Of a stretch of DNA of 64,000 bases, positions 1 through 9,891 are shown one piece after another. The stretch spans positions 2,274,722-2,338,721 of the forward strand of contig NZ_LR134440.1 in the NCBI RefSeq assembly GCF_900637855.1. Direction: 5' to 3'. Under the pieces are notes generated by a model. That model saw nothing but the letters and a program-made list of their open reading frames with translations. It was not told where the DNA came from and searched no databases. The translations under genes were made by a program, and so were the position numbers. Position 1 is the stretch's first letter; each line of letters opens with the position of its first letter. This DNA is from Neisseria animaloris. Lineage in GTDB: Bacteria; Pseudomonadota; Gammaproteobacteria; Burkholderiales; Neisseriaceae.

Positions 1-587
1 AGTACCTGAAAGATAATAATGTTTCGATTTGGGACGAATGGGCGGACGAAAACGGCGATTTAGGGCCGGTGTACGGTTACCAATGGCGCTCGTGGCCGGC
101 TCCGGACGGCAGGCATATCGACCAAATTGCCCAATTGGTTCGGCAAATCAAAAACAATCCCGACAGCCGCCGCCTGATTGTGTCGGCATGGAACCCCGCG
201 CTGGTGGACGAAATGGCACTGCCGCCTTGCCATGCGCTGTTTCAGTTTTATGTGGCAGACGGTAAACTTTCATGCCAGCTTTACCAGCGCAGTGCCGATA
301 TTTTCTTGGGTGTGCCGTTCAATATTGCCAGCTATGCGTTGTTAACCATGATGATGGCTCAAGTGTGCGGTTTGGAGGCGGGCGAGTTTATCCATACTTT
401 CGGTGATGCCCATTTGTACAGCAATCATTTCGAGCAGGCCGAGCTGCAATTGAGCCGCGAACCGCGGGCCTTGCCTACCATGAAATTGAACCCTGAAGTG
501 AAAGATTTGTTTGACTTTAAATTTGAAGATTTCGAGCTTATTGATTACGACCCCCATCCTCATATTAAAGCACCGGTTGCCGTATAA
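1..587 (+). CDS. thyA: Thymidylate synthase, 3' part (5' end outside window)
   Basis: ThyA methylates dUMP to dTMP in the cytoplasm, using methylenetetrahydrofolate as carbon donor and reductant. The open frame enters at base 3 and encodes about 194 residues, roughly the C-terminal three quarters of a ~264-residue enzyme. Visible family motifs are [11 protein letters not shown] near the left edge, the active-site segment [12 protein letters not shown] with the catalytic cysteine, the nucleotide-binding NIASYALL, and HLYSNH. The gene ends as expected, and an inverted uptake-sequence hairpin follows 9 bases after the stop. Nothing looks damaged; the truncation is only the window edge. Confidence 0.97.
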   Translation, partial: YLKDNNVSIWDEWADENGDLGPVYGYQWRSWPAPDGRHIDQIAQLVRQIKNNPDSRRLIVSAWNPALVDEMALPPCHALFQFYVADGKLSCQLYQRSADIFLGVPFNIASYALLTMMMAQVCGLEAGEFIHTFGDAHLYSNHFEQAELQLSREPRALPTMKLNPEVKDLFDFKFEDFELIDYDPHPHIKAPVAV

Positions 588-596
588 ATTGCCCAG

Positions 597-630
597 AGGC
601 CGTCTGAAAATACTTTCAGACGGCCTTTTA
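597..630 (+). terminator. Inverted uptake-sequence hairpin after thyA
   Basis: AGGCCGTCTGAA (597-608) faces its reverse complement (615-626) over a six-base loop and is followed by a T-rich run. This is the usual neisserial form of a Rho-independent terminator built from two uptake sequences. Confidence 0.85.
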
Positions 631-698
631 TCGTATTTCCGTTTTGCGGCAAAATAAATTCCGCTATATTTTGTGCTTCTATTGTTCCGGAGAGAAAC

Positions 699-2327
699 AT
701 GTTGTCCGTACCGTACCGTATTTCAGCTTTGGCGTTTGCGGCCGTCCTGCTTGCCGCCTGCAACCAACAAGAAAGCACGCCGTCAACATCTGCCGCAAAA
801 TCCGCCGGCAATACGGTAACGCGCAACAATGTAACCGAGCCGCAGTCGCTTGATCCGCACCAAATTACCGGCGTGCCCGAAATCAATGTCGTGCGCGATC
901 TGTTTGAAGGCTTGGTCGAAACCAATGAAAAGGGTGCCATCGTGCCGGCGGCTGCCGAATCTTGGGAAAGTGCCGACAACCGGACATGGACATTCAAATT
1001 ACGCTCCGATGCCAACTGGAGCAACGGCGAGCCGGTTACCGCTGAAGATTTCGTATATAGCTGGCGGCGGTTGGTTGACCCGAAAACCGCATCGCAATAC
1101 GCGTCCTATCTTCAGGCGGCTCAGATTGCCAATATCGACGACATTCTCAAAGGCAGCAAAGCTCCCGACACATTGGGTGTGAAGGCACTCGATGCGCATA
1201 CATTGCAAATTACCCTTACAGCCGCCGTGCCGTATTTCCCGCAAATGCTGTATCACGCTTCCACCAAGCCCGTGCACCGCGCGACGGTGGAAAAGTACGG
1301 CGTGAAGTGGACTCAGCCTGAAAATTTTGTCGGTAACGGTGCTTATGTGATGAAAAAATGGGTGGTTAACGAGCGTATCGAACTGGCGAAAAACCCGCAA
1401 TACCGTGATGCCGATAACGTGAAAATCGACAAGGTGGTATTTTTGCCCATCGGGTCCCAAACCGATGACGTAGCGCGTTACGAAGCGGGCGAAGTGGATA
1501 TTTCCGATGCATTGCCGCCCGAAATGTACGGAAAGCTCAAAGAGAAATATCCTAACGAGCTGAAACTCAGCCCGTATCTCTGCACATATTATTTTGAAAT
1601 CAACAACCAAAAAGTGCCGTTTACCGACGAACGCGTGCGCAAAGCCTTATCGCTCGCACTCGACCGCGATACCATTGCCGCCAAAGTATTGGGGCGCGGT
1701 GAAGAAGCCGCTTATAACTTAACCCGCGTCGGTACGGCGGGCTTTACGCCTTATACGCCCGAATGGACGAAGCTGAACTATGCCGCGCGTGTAGAGGAAG
1801 CCAAAAAACTGTTGGCCGAAGCAGGATATAGCGAAAGCAAACCGTTGAAGTTTACCTTCCTCTACAATACATCCGAACAGCATAAGAAAATTGCCGTTGC
1901 CGCCGCTTCAATGTGGCAGCAGTCGCTTGGTTTCGTGAAGGTTAATCTGGAAAACCAGGAATGGAAAACCTATCTAGACAACCGCCGCAGCGGTAATTAC
2001 CAGCTCGCCCGCGCTTCATGGTGCGGCGACTACAACGAACCTTCCACTTTCTTGAATACCCTGCAATCCGCCAACAGCAGTAACCGTGCGTTTTACAAAA
2101 ACAGCCGGTACGACGCTATTTTGGCAAAAACCTTGCAGGCAGGGGTAAGCGATGAAGAGCGCAGCAAGCTGTATCGGCAGGCGGAGGAACAGATTGATAA
2201 AGATACGGCCATTATTCCGGTTTACGGTTATGTGAACTCGCGTTTGGTAAAACCGCGTATCGGCGGCTATTCAACCGAAGACGTATTGAATGAGCTGCCG
2301 AGCAAACGGTTGTTTATTAAAGAATAA
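699..2327 (+). CDS. oppA: Oligopeptide ABC transporter substrate-binding lipoprotein (OppA-like)
   Basis: 542-residue family 5 solute-binding protein that should capture peptides outside the inner membrane for an Opp-type importer. Residues 1-21 form a lipoprotein signal ending in the lipobox LLAAC, so Cys21 would be lipidated. The mature protein follows E. coli OppA closely: SLDPHQITGVPE, RDLFEGL, EDFVYSWRRLVDP, GAYVMKKWVVNERI and LCTYYFEINNQK. The start follows a GGAGAG ribosome-binding site. E. coli OppA is a soluble periplasmic protein, so lipid anchoring differs, although it is common in Neisseria. No permease or ATPase gene lies next to it; the protein is an orphan here and must use partners encoded elsewhere. 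A terminator hairpin follows. Confidence 0.93.
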   Translation: MLSVPYRISALAFAAVLLAACNQQESTPSTSAAKSAGNTVTRNNVTEPQSLDPHQITGVPEINVVRDLFEGLVETNEKGAIVPAAAESWESADNRTWTFKLRSDANWSNGEPVTAEDFVYSWRRLVDPKTASQYASYLQAAQIANIDDILKGSKAPDTLGVKALDAHTLQITLTAAVPYFPQMLYHASTKPVHRATVEKYGVKWTQPENFVGNGAYVMKKWVVNERIELAKNPQYRDADNVKIDKVVFLPIGSQTDDVARYEAGEVDISDALPPEMYGKLKEKYPNELKLSPYLCTYYFEINNQKVPFTDERVRKALSLALDRDTIAAKVLGRGEEAAYNLTRVGTAGFTPYTPEWTKLNYAARVEEAKKLLAEAGYSESKPLKFTFLYNTSEQHKKIAVAAASMWQQSLGFVKVNLENQEWKTYLDNRRSGNYQLARASWCGDYNEPSTFLNTLQSANSSNRAFYKNSRYDAILAKTLQAGVSDEERSKLYRQAEEQIDKDTAIIPVYGYVNSRLVKPRIGGYSTEDVLNELPSKRLFIKE

Positions 2328-2341
2328 AGGTTGGATTAGCC

Positions 2342-2380
2342 AAGAGGCCGTCTGAAATATCTTTTCAGACGGCCTCTTTG
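2342..2380 (+). terminator. Uptake-sequence hairpin after oppA
   Basis: A 16-base perfect stem (AAGAGGCCGTCTGAAA and its complement) with a 5-base loop, followed by TTT. It lies 15 bases after the oppA stop and just before the convergent helicase gene, so it may serve both strands. Confidence 0.85.
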
Positions 2381-2405
2381 CATGATAGAGGGTTATTTCG
2401 CACCG

Positions 2406-3776
2406 TTAAGTACCGTAGTTAGGTTGCAGCAGGGCGCATTTGGGGCGTTCGCGGCGGCTGCGGCGCGAACGGCCGGCGATTTTGCCGCAGGCAGCTCCGG
2501 GGTCGTTGCGGTCGGCTTGTTTGTCGTTGCGGGTTTCGCGGTTATCACGTGAACGGTTTATGCGGGCATTGCTGCGTTCGCGCGGCCGGCGTTGGCCGGC
2601 TGCAGCCGGGGTTTCGACTCCCCACCAGCTCGGCTCGAAGCCTTCGATACGTTCGATTTCGATGTTGTTGCCGGTCAGCTCTTTAATAGCCTCAAACATT
2701 TTCTGTTCTTGCTCGTCCATCAGCGAGATGGCTACGCCATCGGCACCGGCACGGCCGGTACGTCCGATGCGGTGGACGTAGTCTTCGGGCTGGGTGGGCA
2801 GTTCGTAGTTGATCACGAACGGCAACTCGGCAATGTCGAGGCCGCGGGCGGCTACGTCGGTGGCAACCAAGACGCGCAAATTACCTTCTTTAAAGGCGTT
2901 GAGGGTTTCAAGGCGGGTTTGCTGCGATTTGTCGCCGTGAATCGCTTGGGCGGCGATTTCACGGCGTTGGAGATCGCGGGTTACTTGGTCGACGCTTTGT
3001 TTGGTTTTGCAGAACACGATCACTTGATTCATGCTCAGATCAACAATCAGACGTTCGAGCAGGTTGCGTTTACGCATGGTATCGACGGCGATAACGTGCT
3101 GCTCGACGTTGGCGTTAGTGGCGTTTTGGGCGGCCACTTCCACTTGTTCGGGGCTGTTCATGAAGTCTTGCGCCAACTTGCGGATGGGCGGAGAGAAGGT
3201 GGCGGAAAACAGCAGGGTTTGGCGCTGTTTGGGCAGCATCTGCATGATTTTGCGGATGTCGTCGATAAAGCCCATATCGAGCATGCGGTCGGCTTCGTCG
3301 AGCACAACGATTTCGACTTTGCCGAAGTTGATGTTTTTCTGTTTCACATGGTCGAGCAGGCGGCCTACGGTGGCGACGACAATTTCGCTGCCGGCGCGCA
3401 AGTCGTTGGTTTGCGCGTCCATGTTCACGCCGCCGAACAGCACGGTGTGGCGCAGCGGCAGGTTTTTGATATAGCCGCGCACGTTTTGGTCGATTTGGTC
3501 GGCCAGCTCGCGGGTGGGGGTCAGCACCAGCATGCGCACGGGGTGCATGGCGGGGGAAGTGCTGGGGGTAGCGTAGCGTTTCAGCCGTTCGAGGCTGGGC
3601 AGCATGAAGGCGGCGGTTTTGCCGGTACCGGTTTGGGCGGCGGCCAAAAGGTCGTGCCCGGCCAATGCTTTGGGAATGGCGGCGGCTTGGATGGGTGTGG
3701 GTGTGTCGTATCCTTGCTCGGTGAGGGCGGCAACGATTTCACTGCCTAAGCCGAGTGATGAAAAGGTCGGGTTCAT
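2406..3776 (-). CDS. rhlE: DEAD-box ATP-dependent RNA helicase (RhlE type)
   Basis: 456 residues. It unwinds RNA duplexes using ATP, in ribosome assembly and mRNA turnover. All helicase motifs are visible: Q motif TPTPIQ (25-30), motif I AQTGTGKT (47-54), PTRELA (87-92), DEAD (160-163), SAT (191-193), ATDVAARGLD (305-314) and HRIGRTGR (335-342). The last ~60 residues are Arg-rich and low in complexity, as expected for an RNA-binding tail of the RhlE group. It starts at ATG 3776 and stands alone, convergent to oppA. An inverted uptake-sequence pair lies just upstream. Assignment to RhlE rather than another DEAD subfamily rests on length and overall similarity. Confidence 0.93.
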   Translation of the reverse strand: MNPTFSSLGLGSEIVAALTEQGYDTPTPIQAAAIPKALAGHDLLAAAQTGTGKTAAFMLPSLERLKRYATPSTSPAMHPVRMLVLTPTRELADQIDQNVRGYIKNLPLRHTVLFGGVNMDAQTNDLRAGSEIVVATVGRLLDHVKQKNINFGKVEIVVLDEADRMLDMGFIDDIRKIMQMLPKQRQTLLFSATFSPPIRKLAQDFMNSPEQVEVAAQNATNANVEQHVIAVDTMRKRNLLERLIVDLSMNQVIVFCKTKQSVDQVTRDLQRREIAAQAIHGDKSQQTRLETLNAFKEGNLRVLVATDVAARGLDIAELPFVINYELPTQPEDYVHRIGRTGRAGADGVAISLMDEQEQKMFEAIKELTGNNIEIERIEGFEPSWWGVETPAAAGQRRPRERSNARINRSRDNRETRNDKQADRNDPGAACGKIAGRSRRSRRERPKCALLQPNYGT

Positions 3777-4208
3777 GATTTTATACTTTTACTTTCTTTT
3801 CAGACGGCCTCGATGTGCTGTTTAACGGAACAGGCCGTCTGAAAATATGGTTAATATGGTTTGGTGTGGTGGTATGTGTTTGATAAAGATATAGTGAAAT
3901 CAACGGCAAGTCGGCAATATCGGATTGCGCGGCGGTTGTTTCTTATACGTAGCCGGTATCTGTTGCAGTTGATTTCACTATAGGGCGGACGGATTATGCC
4001 ACCTGCCGTGGAAAACGGATGCTTATTATGCCATAAATTCTGAGGGCTTTCAGACGGCCCGAAATTTTTGTAAAACCGCCGCCTGCGATGCATTTCTGCA
4101 TTGTGCAAGCTCTGTTGATGTTATGAGGCCGTCTGAAACCATTTGGTTCCCGCTTTGATGAGGATGGAGCGGAAGGGGATGTTTTCAGACGGCCTTTTAC
4201 AGAGGAAG
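3777..4208. other. Intergenic region between rhlE and pncB
   Basis: 432 bases without a convincing gene. They hold an inverted uptake-sequence pair (3799-3810 and 3832-3843), a 93-base repeat with perfect terminal inverted repeats (3890-3982), and further single uptake sequences at about 4050, 4126 and 4185. Short open frames here are not supported by ribosome-binding sites or recognisable protein sequence. Confidence 0.8.
3890..3982. repeat. 93-bp MITE-like element, possibly a deleted Correia element
   Basis: The outer 15 bases, TATAGTGAAATCAAC (3890-3904), are repeated exactly as the reverse complement at 3968-3982. The ends start with TATAG and finish with CTATA, as Correia elements do (canonical TATAGTGGATTAAC). 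The interior does not obviously match the Correia core, so this is either a shortened derivative or a related non-autonomous family. It lies in the rhlE-pncB gap. Confidence 0.6.
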
Positions 4209-5429
4209 TTATTCCGCTTCCGGTTCGGGCACTTGGAAAACCTGACGCAGATAGGCGAGGAAGGTGTCGTTGTCGGTCATGGTTTTGCCGGGGCTGTCGG
4301 AAAGTTTGGCGACGGATTGGCCGTTACATTCGACCAGTTTCAGCACGATATTCAACGTGGTATGACCCAAATCATTGGTAAAGTTGGTGCCGATGCCGAA
4401 GCTGGTTTTGAAACGGTCTTTGAAATATTGGTGCAGCGCCCATGATTTGTCGATATCGAGGCCGTCTGAAAAAGTGAGCATTTTGGTACGGCTGTCGATT
4501 TTGAGTTTTTTGTAGTGCGTATAGGCTTTTTCGCCCCAGACGTAGGGATCGCCGCTGTCGTGGCGCAGGCCGTCGAACAGCTTGGCGAAGTAAAGATCGA
4601 AATCGCGCAGGAAAGCATCCATGCCGACGACATCGGTGAGGGCGATGCCGAGGTCGCCGCGGTATTCCCGCACCCATGCTTCGAGGGCGGCTTTTTGGAA
4701 GTCGCGCAGGCGGACATCAAGCGATTGGAATGCCTGCAAAAATTCGTGTGCCATGGTGCCGATGGGGGTAATGCCGAGTTTTTTGGCCAGATAAACATTG
4801 CTGGTGCCGCGTACGATATCGGGCGCGGCGGCATGCAGGGTGCGGACGACGTGTTCCTGCCATGCCAATGTATAACGACGGCGGGTGCCGAAATCGGAAA
4901 TGAGAAAAGGCGGATCGTTGGGGTTTTGGGAACGGGCCAGCTCTTTCAGACGGCCTGCTTTGGCTTGCAGGCGGCGTTCGCCTTCTGCCAACACTTCGCG
5001 GTTTTCGAGGCGGCGGAAATACAGTTCGTTGACAATGGCGAGTATATAAATCTCGAAGAACATGGCCTGTATCATCGGGCCTTCTACTTTTATATTCAGA
5101 CGGCCTGAGCCGTCGGTGCCGACTTTGACAAAGCGGCGTTTCAGTTGGAAAAGCTCCAAGTAATCGACGAAGTCGCTTTTGATGAAACGCAGGCTGCGCA
5201 AATAATCCAACTCTTCTTGGGTTAGCCGCAAAAGGCACAGCTCGTCTAGCTCGCGCTCCAAGTCTTCGCGGATTTCGGCGAGCGGATAAACGGTTTGGTC
5301 GTTGTTGCGGCAACGGAATTCATATACGCCGTGCGCTTGGGGAAATTGGTGCAGAATAACCTGCAACATGGTGAATTTGTAGAGATCGGTATCAAGCAGC
5401 GATTGGATGATGGGGGCGTGCGGTGTCAT
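4209..5429 (-). CDS. pncB: Nicotinate phosphoribosyltransferase
   Basis: 406 residues. It joins nicotinate to PRPP with ATP help to give nicotinate mononucleotide, the salvage entry to NAD. The N-terminus [14 protein letters not shown] is the family signature. GTMAHEF near residue 225 carries the histidine that is phosphorylated in the catalytic cycle, and [14 protein letters not shown] follows in the expected order, then [11 protein letters not shown]. Length matches the bacterial family (about 400). It starts at ATG 5429 and is a single gene. Several uptake sequences lie inside the coding region (for example near 4460 and 4950), where they are read as ordinary codons. Confidence 0.96.
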   Translation of the reverse strand: MTPHAPIIQSLLDTDLYKFTMLQVILHQFPQAHGVYEFRCRNNDQTVYPLAEIREDLERELDELCLLRLTQEELDYLRSLRFIKSDFVDYLELFQLKRRFVKVGTDGSGRLNIKVEGPMIQAMFFEIYILAIVNELYFRRLENREVLAEGERRLQAKAGRLKELARSQNPNDPPFLISDFGTRRRYTLAWQEHVVRTLHAAAPDIVRGTSNVYLAKKLGITPIGTMAHEFLQAFQSLDVRLRDFQKAALEAWVREYRGDLGIALTDVVGMDAFLRDFDLYFAKLFDGLRHDSGDPYVWGEKAYTHYKKLKIDSRTKMLTFSDGLDIDKSWALHQYFKDRFKTSFGIGTNFTNDLGHTTLNIVLKLVECNGQSVAKLSDSPGKTMTDNDTFLAYLRQVFQVPEPEAE

Positions 5430-5590
5430 GATAACGGTTCTTATCTTGTTGGTTGAATTGGCATTAAACCACGTTTAGGCGGTTTTGTGGCGTTTTCGTT
5501 TCAGACGGCCTGTTGCCGCACGGTGTGTAAACGGCTGTTTTAACGTTTGAATTAGCTGCCTATTGTTTGCACTGCTCCCCAACAACCCGG

Positions 5591-6628
5591 TTAATAGTTG
5601 ACTTGCACGGTTACGGTATCTTTGTATTCATCGGGTTTGTAATTGGCCGAAGGAACGGTGGCGTAAATCGTATGTGTTTGAATTTGCCCGTTGCCGGTAC
5701 TTCCGACTCCGTTGCCTACGGATTTTTCCGTGGCAGTATTCCCCCAAATCCGGCCGTTCATTTCCGAAGAGGAACGGAGCTGGTAAGGAATTTGGTCGGT
5801 ATTGGCTGAAGGGCGGGTCGATTTCATTCTGCCTGCCCCATTGTTGTTGCCGTTCGACGGCTTCAGGCCGATGTAGTAGGGTGTGTTTTGCGTGCAGGCA
5901 ACTTGTAAGTTGGTTTGTCCTGCGATATTGGTGGCATTGGCTTCTACCGCCCCTAAGTTAATATCGTTGGGAATGTTTACCGTGCAGTTTTTCTTTATTT
6001 GGGCGGATACCTCGAAGTCGAATCTGCTGAAATTCGGCGAATTGCAGGCATTGGCGGTACCTTCTGAGGCATCTTTGTAATACAGCGCCGTCGAACCGCC
6101 GGTAAAACGGTTGAGGTATTCTCCCGGAGGCAGGTTTTTAGGAGGGGGCAGCAACTCTGCGTAAATAGGCAGGGTAATGGATTTGGTGTAATGCGACAAA
6201 GAATAAGGAATTGTTATGACGGTATTGATGGTAGGCGTTCCATATAATGAACTGCCCCAAATGGTGTTGTGCCCCGCATCGCTGTAAAGGTTAAAAGGAA
6301 GTTTGTTTCTGTGGCCGGAACATGAGCCGTCGGGGCACATGTGGCGCGGGGTGATATCTCTTGCAGATACTGCTTTGCCACCGTCTACGGCCAAGCAGAT
6401 ATTGAAACTTTGGCTGGTCAGCCATGCCGTTCTGGTGCAGGTAACGGTTATGTTGGCCCGAGTAGCTACGCGACCCGGGTTGAGGATATCAATGGTGCCG
6501 AAATTTATCGGTTCCATTTCTGCGACGCACTCGGCGTTGGCCGGCTGCATCGATAGAAGCATTAGAAAGCAAGCGGCAGAGATTGCAAGTTGTGATGTAG
6601 CACGGATTGATTTTTTTATTGTGTACAT
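5591..6628 (-). CDS. Archaic chaperone-usher pilus tip adhesin-like protein (two SCPU domains)
   Basis: 345 residues from the chosen ATG at 6628, which follows a TAGGCG ribosome-binding site and overlaps the usher gene by 13 bases; a longer frame starting at 6697 would run well into usher sequence. A signal peptide ends near ANA. Two spore coat protein U (SCPU) domains follow: residues ~30-190, starting with ECVAEMEPINFG, and ~210-345, with CTVNIPNDINLGAVEA and the C-terminal beta-strand DTVTVQVNY that pilus subunits donate. Last-gene position and a two-domain layout match CsuE-type tip adhesins, where an N-terminal adhesive domain is joined to a pilin domain. The ligand cannot be predicted. 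Confidence 0.85.
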   Translation of the reverse strand: MYTIKKSIRATSQLAISAACFLMLLSMQPANAECVAEMEPINFGTIDILNPGRVATRANITVTCTRTAWLTSQSFNICLAVDGGKAVSARDITPRHMCPDGSCSGHRNKLPFNLYSDAGHNTIWGSSLYGTPTINTVITIPYSLSHYTKSITLPIYAELLPPPKNLPPGEYLNRFTGGSTALYYKDASEGTANACNSPNFSRFDFEVSAQIKKNCTVNIPNDINLGAVEANATNIAGQTNLQVACTQNTPYYIGLKPSNGNNNGAGRMKSTRPSANTDQIPYQLRSSSEMNGRIWGNTATEKSVGNGVGSTGNGQIQTHTIYATVPSANYKPDEYKDTVTVQVNY

Positions 6629-9129
6629 ATTGTTTCGCCTAAATCTGGGAGGCCGTCTGAAGATGACGGTTTCTGGTATTTCAAAGTAAACCGGCAATTG
6701 CCGTTGTTTTCGGGGAAGATGACGGTAAACCGATTATTGCCGGCTGTCAGATGGTCAATGAAGGTTTTGCCTTCAAAGCCGACTACCGCAACAGGTGTGC
6801 CGTTTTCCGAAATGATGCTGCTGCCGCCCGGTATCAGTTGGCCTTGTCCGTCTTTTAGGGTTAACGAAGCTGCATGCATACGGTTTAATTTGAAATTGAC
6901 TGTAACACCCGAGCGTTCGGACGGTACGGCCTGTATCCGGGCTCGGTCGGCCTGTATATCCAAAGGCAGATCGGTAATATCGATATCGAGATTGTTTTTT
7001 TGAAATGCCAACAGGTTGGGAACCAGTAACAGCCCTCTACGGTCGGTTGCGCCTACTTTGTTATTGGCCAACGATACCGGCACGTCGGCAATACCGTCGG
7101 TGCTGACTACGGCAAAACTTTCGTTAATTGTGCGGGTGGCAAACAAACCGTTACGCATCAGTACCAAACCGCCGTTCCATCCGGCATCCCAGTTGGTCAG
7201 CCCTTTAGTGTGGTAAACGCTAACCCTACCGTCGCCATATTGGGTGTTGTGGCCGAGATAGCCGTTGATATGGTCTTTATCGGCACCTTTCGCATGGGTT
7301 TGTTTCTGCCAGCCTACGTGCCAAGTGGTGCTACCCAAGCCGCTGCCGGATTTACCCAGCGACAAGCGGTAGTTATTGCTGCGATCGTTATTCTGATTGG
7401 CGGCAACGGTTGCCGAATAGCCTTTATCCAAACTCATTGACGCACCCGCATGGATACTTCGTTGCTTGGTATGGTTGAAATTGTTGCTGACGCTTAAAAA
7501 CAGACTGCTTTTTTGTCCCAGATTACGATGCCAACTTAACACGCCGATTTTGTCGGCTTCTTCGTTTTTTTGATAGCGGCTGTGCAGATACGATAGATTA
7601 AACGAACCCCAAAGATTGCTGTTCACTCCGAGAGAAGCAGATGCGGTGCGGGTAGCCGTTCCTTCGGGACGGTAGGTCGAAGGATTGGCAATAACGCCCA
7701 CGCCGGTAAAGCGGTCATCCGTGCGGCTCCATCCGGCACCAAACGATAAACCGCGTTTTTGCGTGCTGAAAGAAATGCTGGTTTGCCGGCCTTTGTTTTC
7801 TTGATAGCTGCTTCGGGCATAGCTCGCATTCATCTGTCCCAAAGAACCCAAAACGGTGCTGGCGGCTAAACCTGCCTGATAATGGCCTCCGCCCCCTTCC
7901 GCGTGTATTTGTGCGGTCAAATAATGGTTGATGCCGTAGCGGAATGTTCCGCTGCCCACTAAATTTTTGCCGTAATTGAACGATTGTTTCCCATATTGGC
8001 GGCGCAGGTAGCCGGCTTCAAGCGACCATTCTTTCAATCCTTTTGCGAGCATGCCGCTGCCGCCGTACAGCGGCATATCAACAACAACCGTCCGTCCCAA
8101 AATATCGGTTGTGATGATCCGCGCCGTACTGCTGCCGCTGATGGTGGGAGGTAAAATGATTTCATATTGTCCGGCCGACACTTGTCGGCTGTATTGTTTC
8201 ACGCCGTTTAAATATAAATCTACTGTGCCGGGTAGGGTGGTTTCGCCCAAATACGAACGCAACGGTGCGGTGTTGCGCCAAGGTTGGAGCGTATAAGTGT
8301 GTTCCAGCTTAATACCGCCGATACGCGAGCTTCCTCCTCCCCCTAACTGGCTGGTAAGCAGATCCCCTGCAGTTAGGGCTAAACCTTGCTCCGGCCAAAC
8401 ACTGCGCCAGTAAGTATCCAAGCGTATATTGTTGCGTTGAGCCGAGCTGCTTTGAGATGCGCCGCGCTGCCAATATTGATTGTGGCTTAAATAGCCTGCG
8501 GGAGTTGCCAAACGGGTTTCCGTTAAAAGGGCTTGATTCAGACGGCCTTCTCCGTTGCGGGATAGGTTGAAATCATAATTAAATATACCGGCAAAATCTG
8601 AACGGACGGTAGTGTATGCGGATTCTCCGTCGGGTTTGATGTGTGAGATCGGAAGATTCAGCCATGCCAGAGGGGCGGTGAAAGACAATGCCTGTCGGGC
8701 GGCATCATATTCGGTGTTTAATTCGGCAATGCTTTCCAGCGCCAGCCAAGACTGCAATTCGGTAACCGTTTGCTCTGTTGAATTTGAAAAGCCGTTATCA
8801 CCATTTGCAGCAATAGTCTCCGAGGCCGTCTGAAGCACGGAGGCATCGGCACGGCGGGCTTGAGTTAATGTTTCAGACGGCACGTAGATACCGAGCGCAG
8901 CCAATGTTTCGACTTGTGCAAAAATACGTCCGTTATGTTCCATGAATTTAAACAGGCCGTCTGAATGGGTGCCGTTTACCGCCACTTGAGGGTAAACGGG
9001 CAACCATTCGGCCGAAAACGCCGTTGGTTTTGGAAAGTCGGGTTGTGCCGATACTTGCGCTGGATAAAAACATAATAATATGCTGGCAGCTATCCGATTG
9101 ATTGAGGAAGAAATTTTAATTCCCCGCAA
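6616..9129 (-). CDS. Outer-membrane usher of an archaic chaperone-usher pilus
   Basis: 837 residues with a signal peptide ending near QVSA (residue 28). Ushers are 24-stranded beta-barrels that receive chaperone-subunit complexes and thread the fibre through the outer membrane. Features seen: N-terminal domain with EWLPVYPQVAVNG, the barrel and plug region with LNGVKQYSRQVSAGQYEI and PLYGGSGMLAKG, many alternating Gly/Ser/aromatic strands, and a C-terminal carboxypeptidase-like region with LVPNLLAFQKN and KDGQGQLIPGG. It overlaps the chaperone gene by 14 bases and the adhesin gene by 13, so the genes are translationally coupled. CsuD-type ushers are the closest match; length is normal. Confidence 0.93.
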   Translation of the reverse strand: MRGIKISSSINRIAASILLCFYPAQVSAQPDFPKPTAFSAEWLPVYPQVAVNGTHSDGLFKFMEHNGRIFAQVETLAALGIYVPSETLTQARRADASVLQTASETIAANGDNGFSNSTEQTVTELQSWLALESIAELNTEYDAARQALSFTAPLAWLNLPISHIKPDGESAYTTVRSDFAGIFNYDFNLSRNGEGRLNQALLTETRLATPAGYLSHNQYWQRGASQSSSAQRNNIRLDTYWRSVWPEQGLALTAGDLLTSQLGGGGSSRIGGIKLEHTYTLQPWRNTAPLRSYLGETTLPGTVDLYLNGVKQYSRQVSAGQYEIILPPTISGSSTARIITTDILGRTVVVDMPLYGGSGMLAKGLKEWSLEAGYLRRQYGKQSFNYGKNLVGSGTFRYGINHYLTAQIHAEGGGGHYQAGLAASTVLGSLGQMNASYARSSYQENKGRQTSISFSTQKRGLSFGAGWSRTDDRFTGVGVIANPSTYRPEGTATRTASASLGVNSNLWGSFNLSYLHSRYQKNEEADKIGVLSWHRNLGQKSSLFLSVSNNFNHTKQRSIHAGASMSLDKGYSATVAANQNNDRSNNYRLSLGKSGSGLGSTTWHVGWQKQTHAKGADKDHINGYLGHNTQYGDGRVSVYHTKGLTNWDAGWNGGLVLMRNGLFATRTINESFAVVSTDGIADVPVSLANNKVGATDRRGLLLVPNLLAFQKNNLDIDITDLPLDIQADRARIQAVPSERSGVTVNFKLNRMHAASLTLKDGQGQLIPGGSSIISENGTPVAVVGFEGKTFIDHLTAGNNRFTVIFPENNGNCRFTLKYQKPSSSDGLPDLGETICTQ

Positions 9130-9853
9130 ACCGAACCTCCGGAAGAGTCTGCTGCCCGTTTACCGTAACGGACAAGGTGCCTTTGCGTAGTGTGGACGGG
9201 GAAACATCTAGCGTGGTTTGCCATTTTTTCCCCGGCAGCACATATCCTGCCAAGCCGTTAACCAAGCTCAGTTTGTTTTTTTCTGTGGCCGTCTGAAAAG
9301 TGATATTGCTCAATTGCGCGTGAGCAAAACCTACATTCTGTACCGTTAGCAGGGCCTTGCCGTTTTTTGCACTTTGAATTTGCCACTGTAATTGGGTTTC
9401 GGGGTTTTCTGTCTGGTTCAAAAACAAAGGCACTGAATAGCGCAAAACGAATTGCAGGCCGTTTTTCGGCTTTTTCTCGGGAGCGGGTAATTCGTCAACA
9501 ACCAGCCGGTATGCTTCTTCCGCAGAACCGGCGGGTTGTGTTCGAATAATACGGAATTGCTGCACACCTCCGGCAGAAAGTTTGACCATAGGAGGGCTGG
9601 CGACAACTGTGGTGCTGGGGGTTAATATGTTTTCGCCTTTTTCATCCTGTTCCCATCGAAACACCCGCACTTGTGCCGTCAGAGGTCCTTTACCCGTATT
9701 ACTCAGTGTAAAAATACCTGCCCGCTGTTTTGCGGGCAGAGACAGGCTGGTAGGGCTGATTTGCAAACCGGCAGCATGGCTGAATAACGAAGCCGCTCCC
9801 ATGGTTATCCCCAATAAGAGAGGAAGGGATTTGTTTTTTAAATACATACGCAT
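9116..9853 (-). CDS. Periplasmic pilus chaperone (PapD-like, CsuC type)
   Basis: 245 residues. Signal peptide to about residue 27 (SLFSHAA), then an immunoglobulin-like two-domain chaperone that caps pilin subunits and hands them to the usher. Visible features: GLQISPTSLSLPAKQRAG (first strands), the alternating hydrophobic segment LTAQVRVFRWEQ, QQFRIIRTQP, and YRLVVDELP followed by LRYSVPLFL, which is the typical end of domain 1. The start could be Met1 (9853) or Met3 (9847). It sits between the pilin and usher genes, the usual order in archaic (sigma, Csu-like) systems, and its stop overlaps the usher start. Confidence 0.93.
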   Translation of the reverse strand: MRMYLKNKSLPLLLGITMGAASLFSHAAGLQISPTSLSLPAKQRAGIFTLSNTGKGPLTAQVRVFRWEQDEKGENILTPSTTVVASPPMVKLSAGGVQQFRIIRTQPAGSAEEAYRLVVDELPAPEKKPKNGLQFVLRYSVPLFLNQTENPETQLQWQIQSAKNGKALLTVQNVGFAHAQLSNITFQTATEKNKLSLVNGLAGYVLPGKKWQTTLDVSPSTLRKGTLSVTVNGQQTLPEVRFAGN

Positions 9854-9891
9854 ACCGGATTAATGTGTTTTGAGTTGATTTTTAGGTGGAA

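Noticed and set aside
2592..3749. 385-residue antisense frame over rhlE
   Set aside because: The helicase on the other strand has all motifs; the antisense product is Gly/His/Val-rich shadow sequence.
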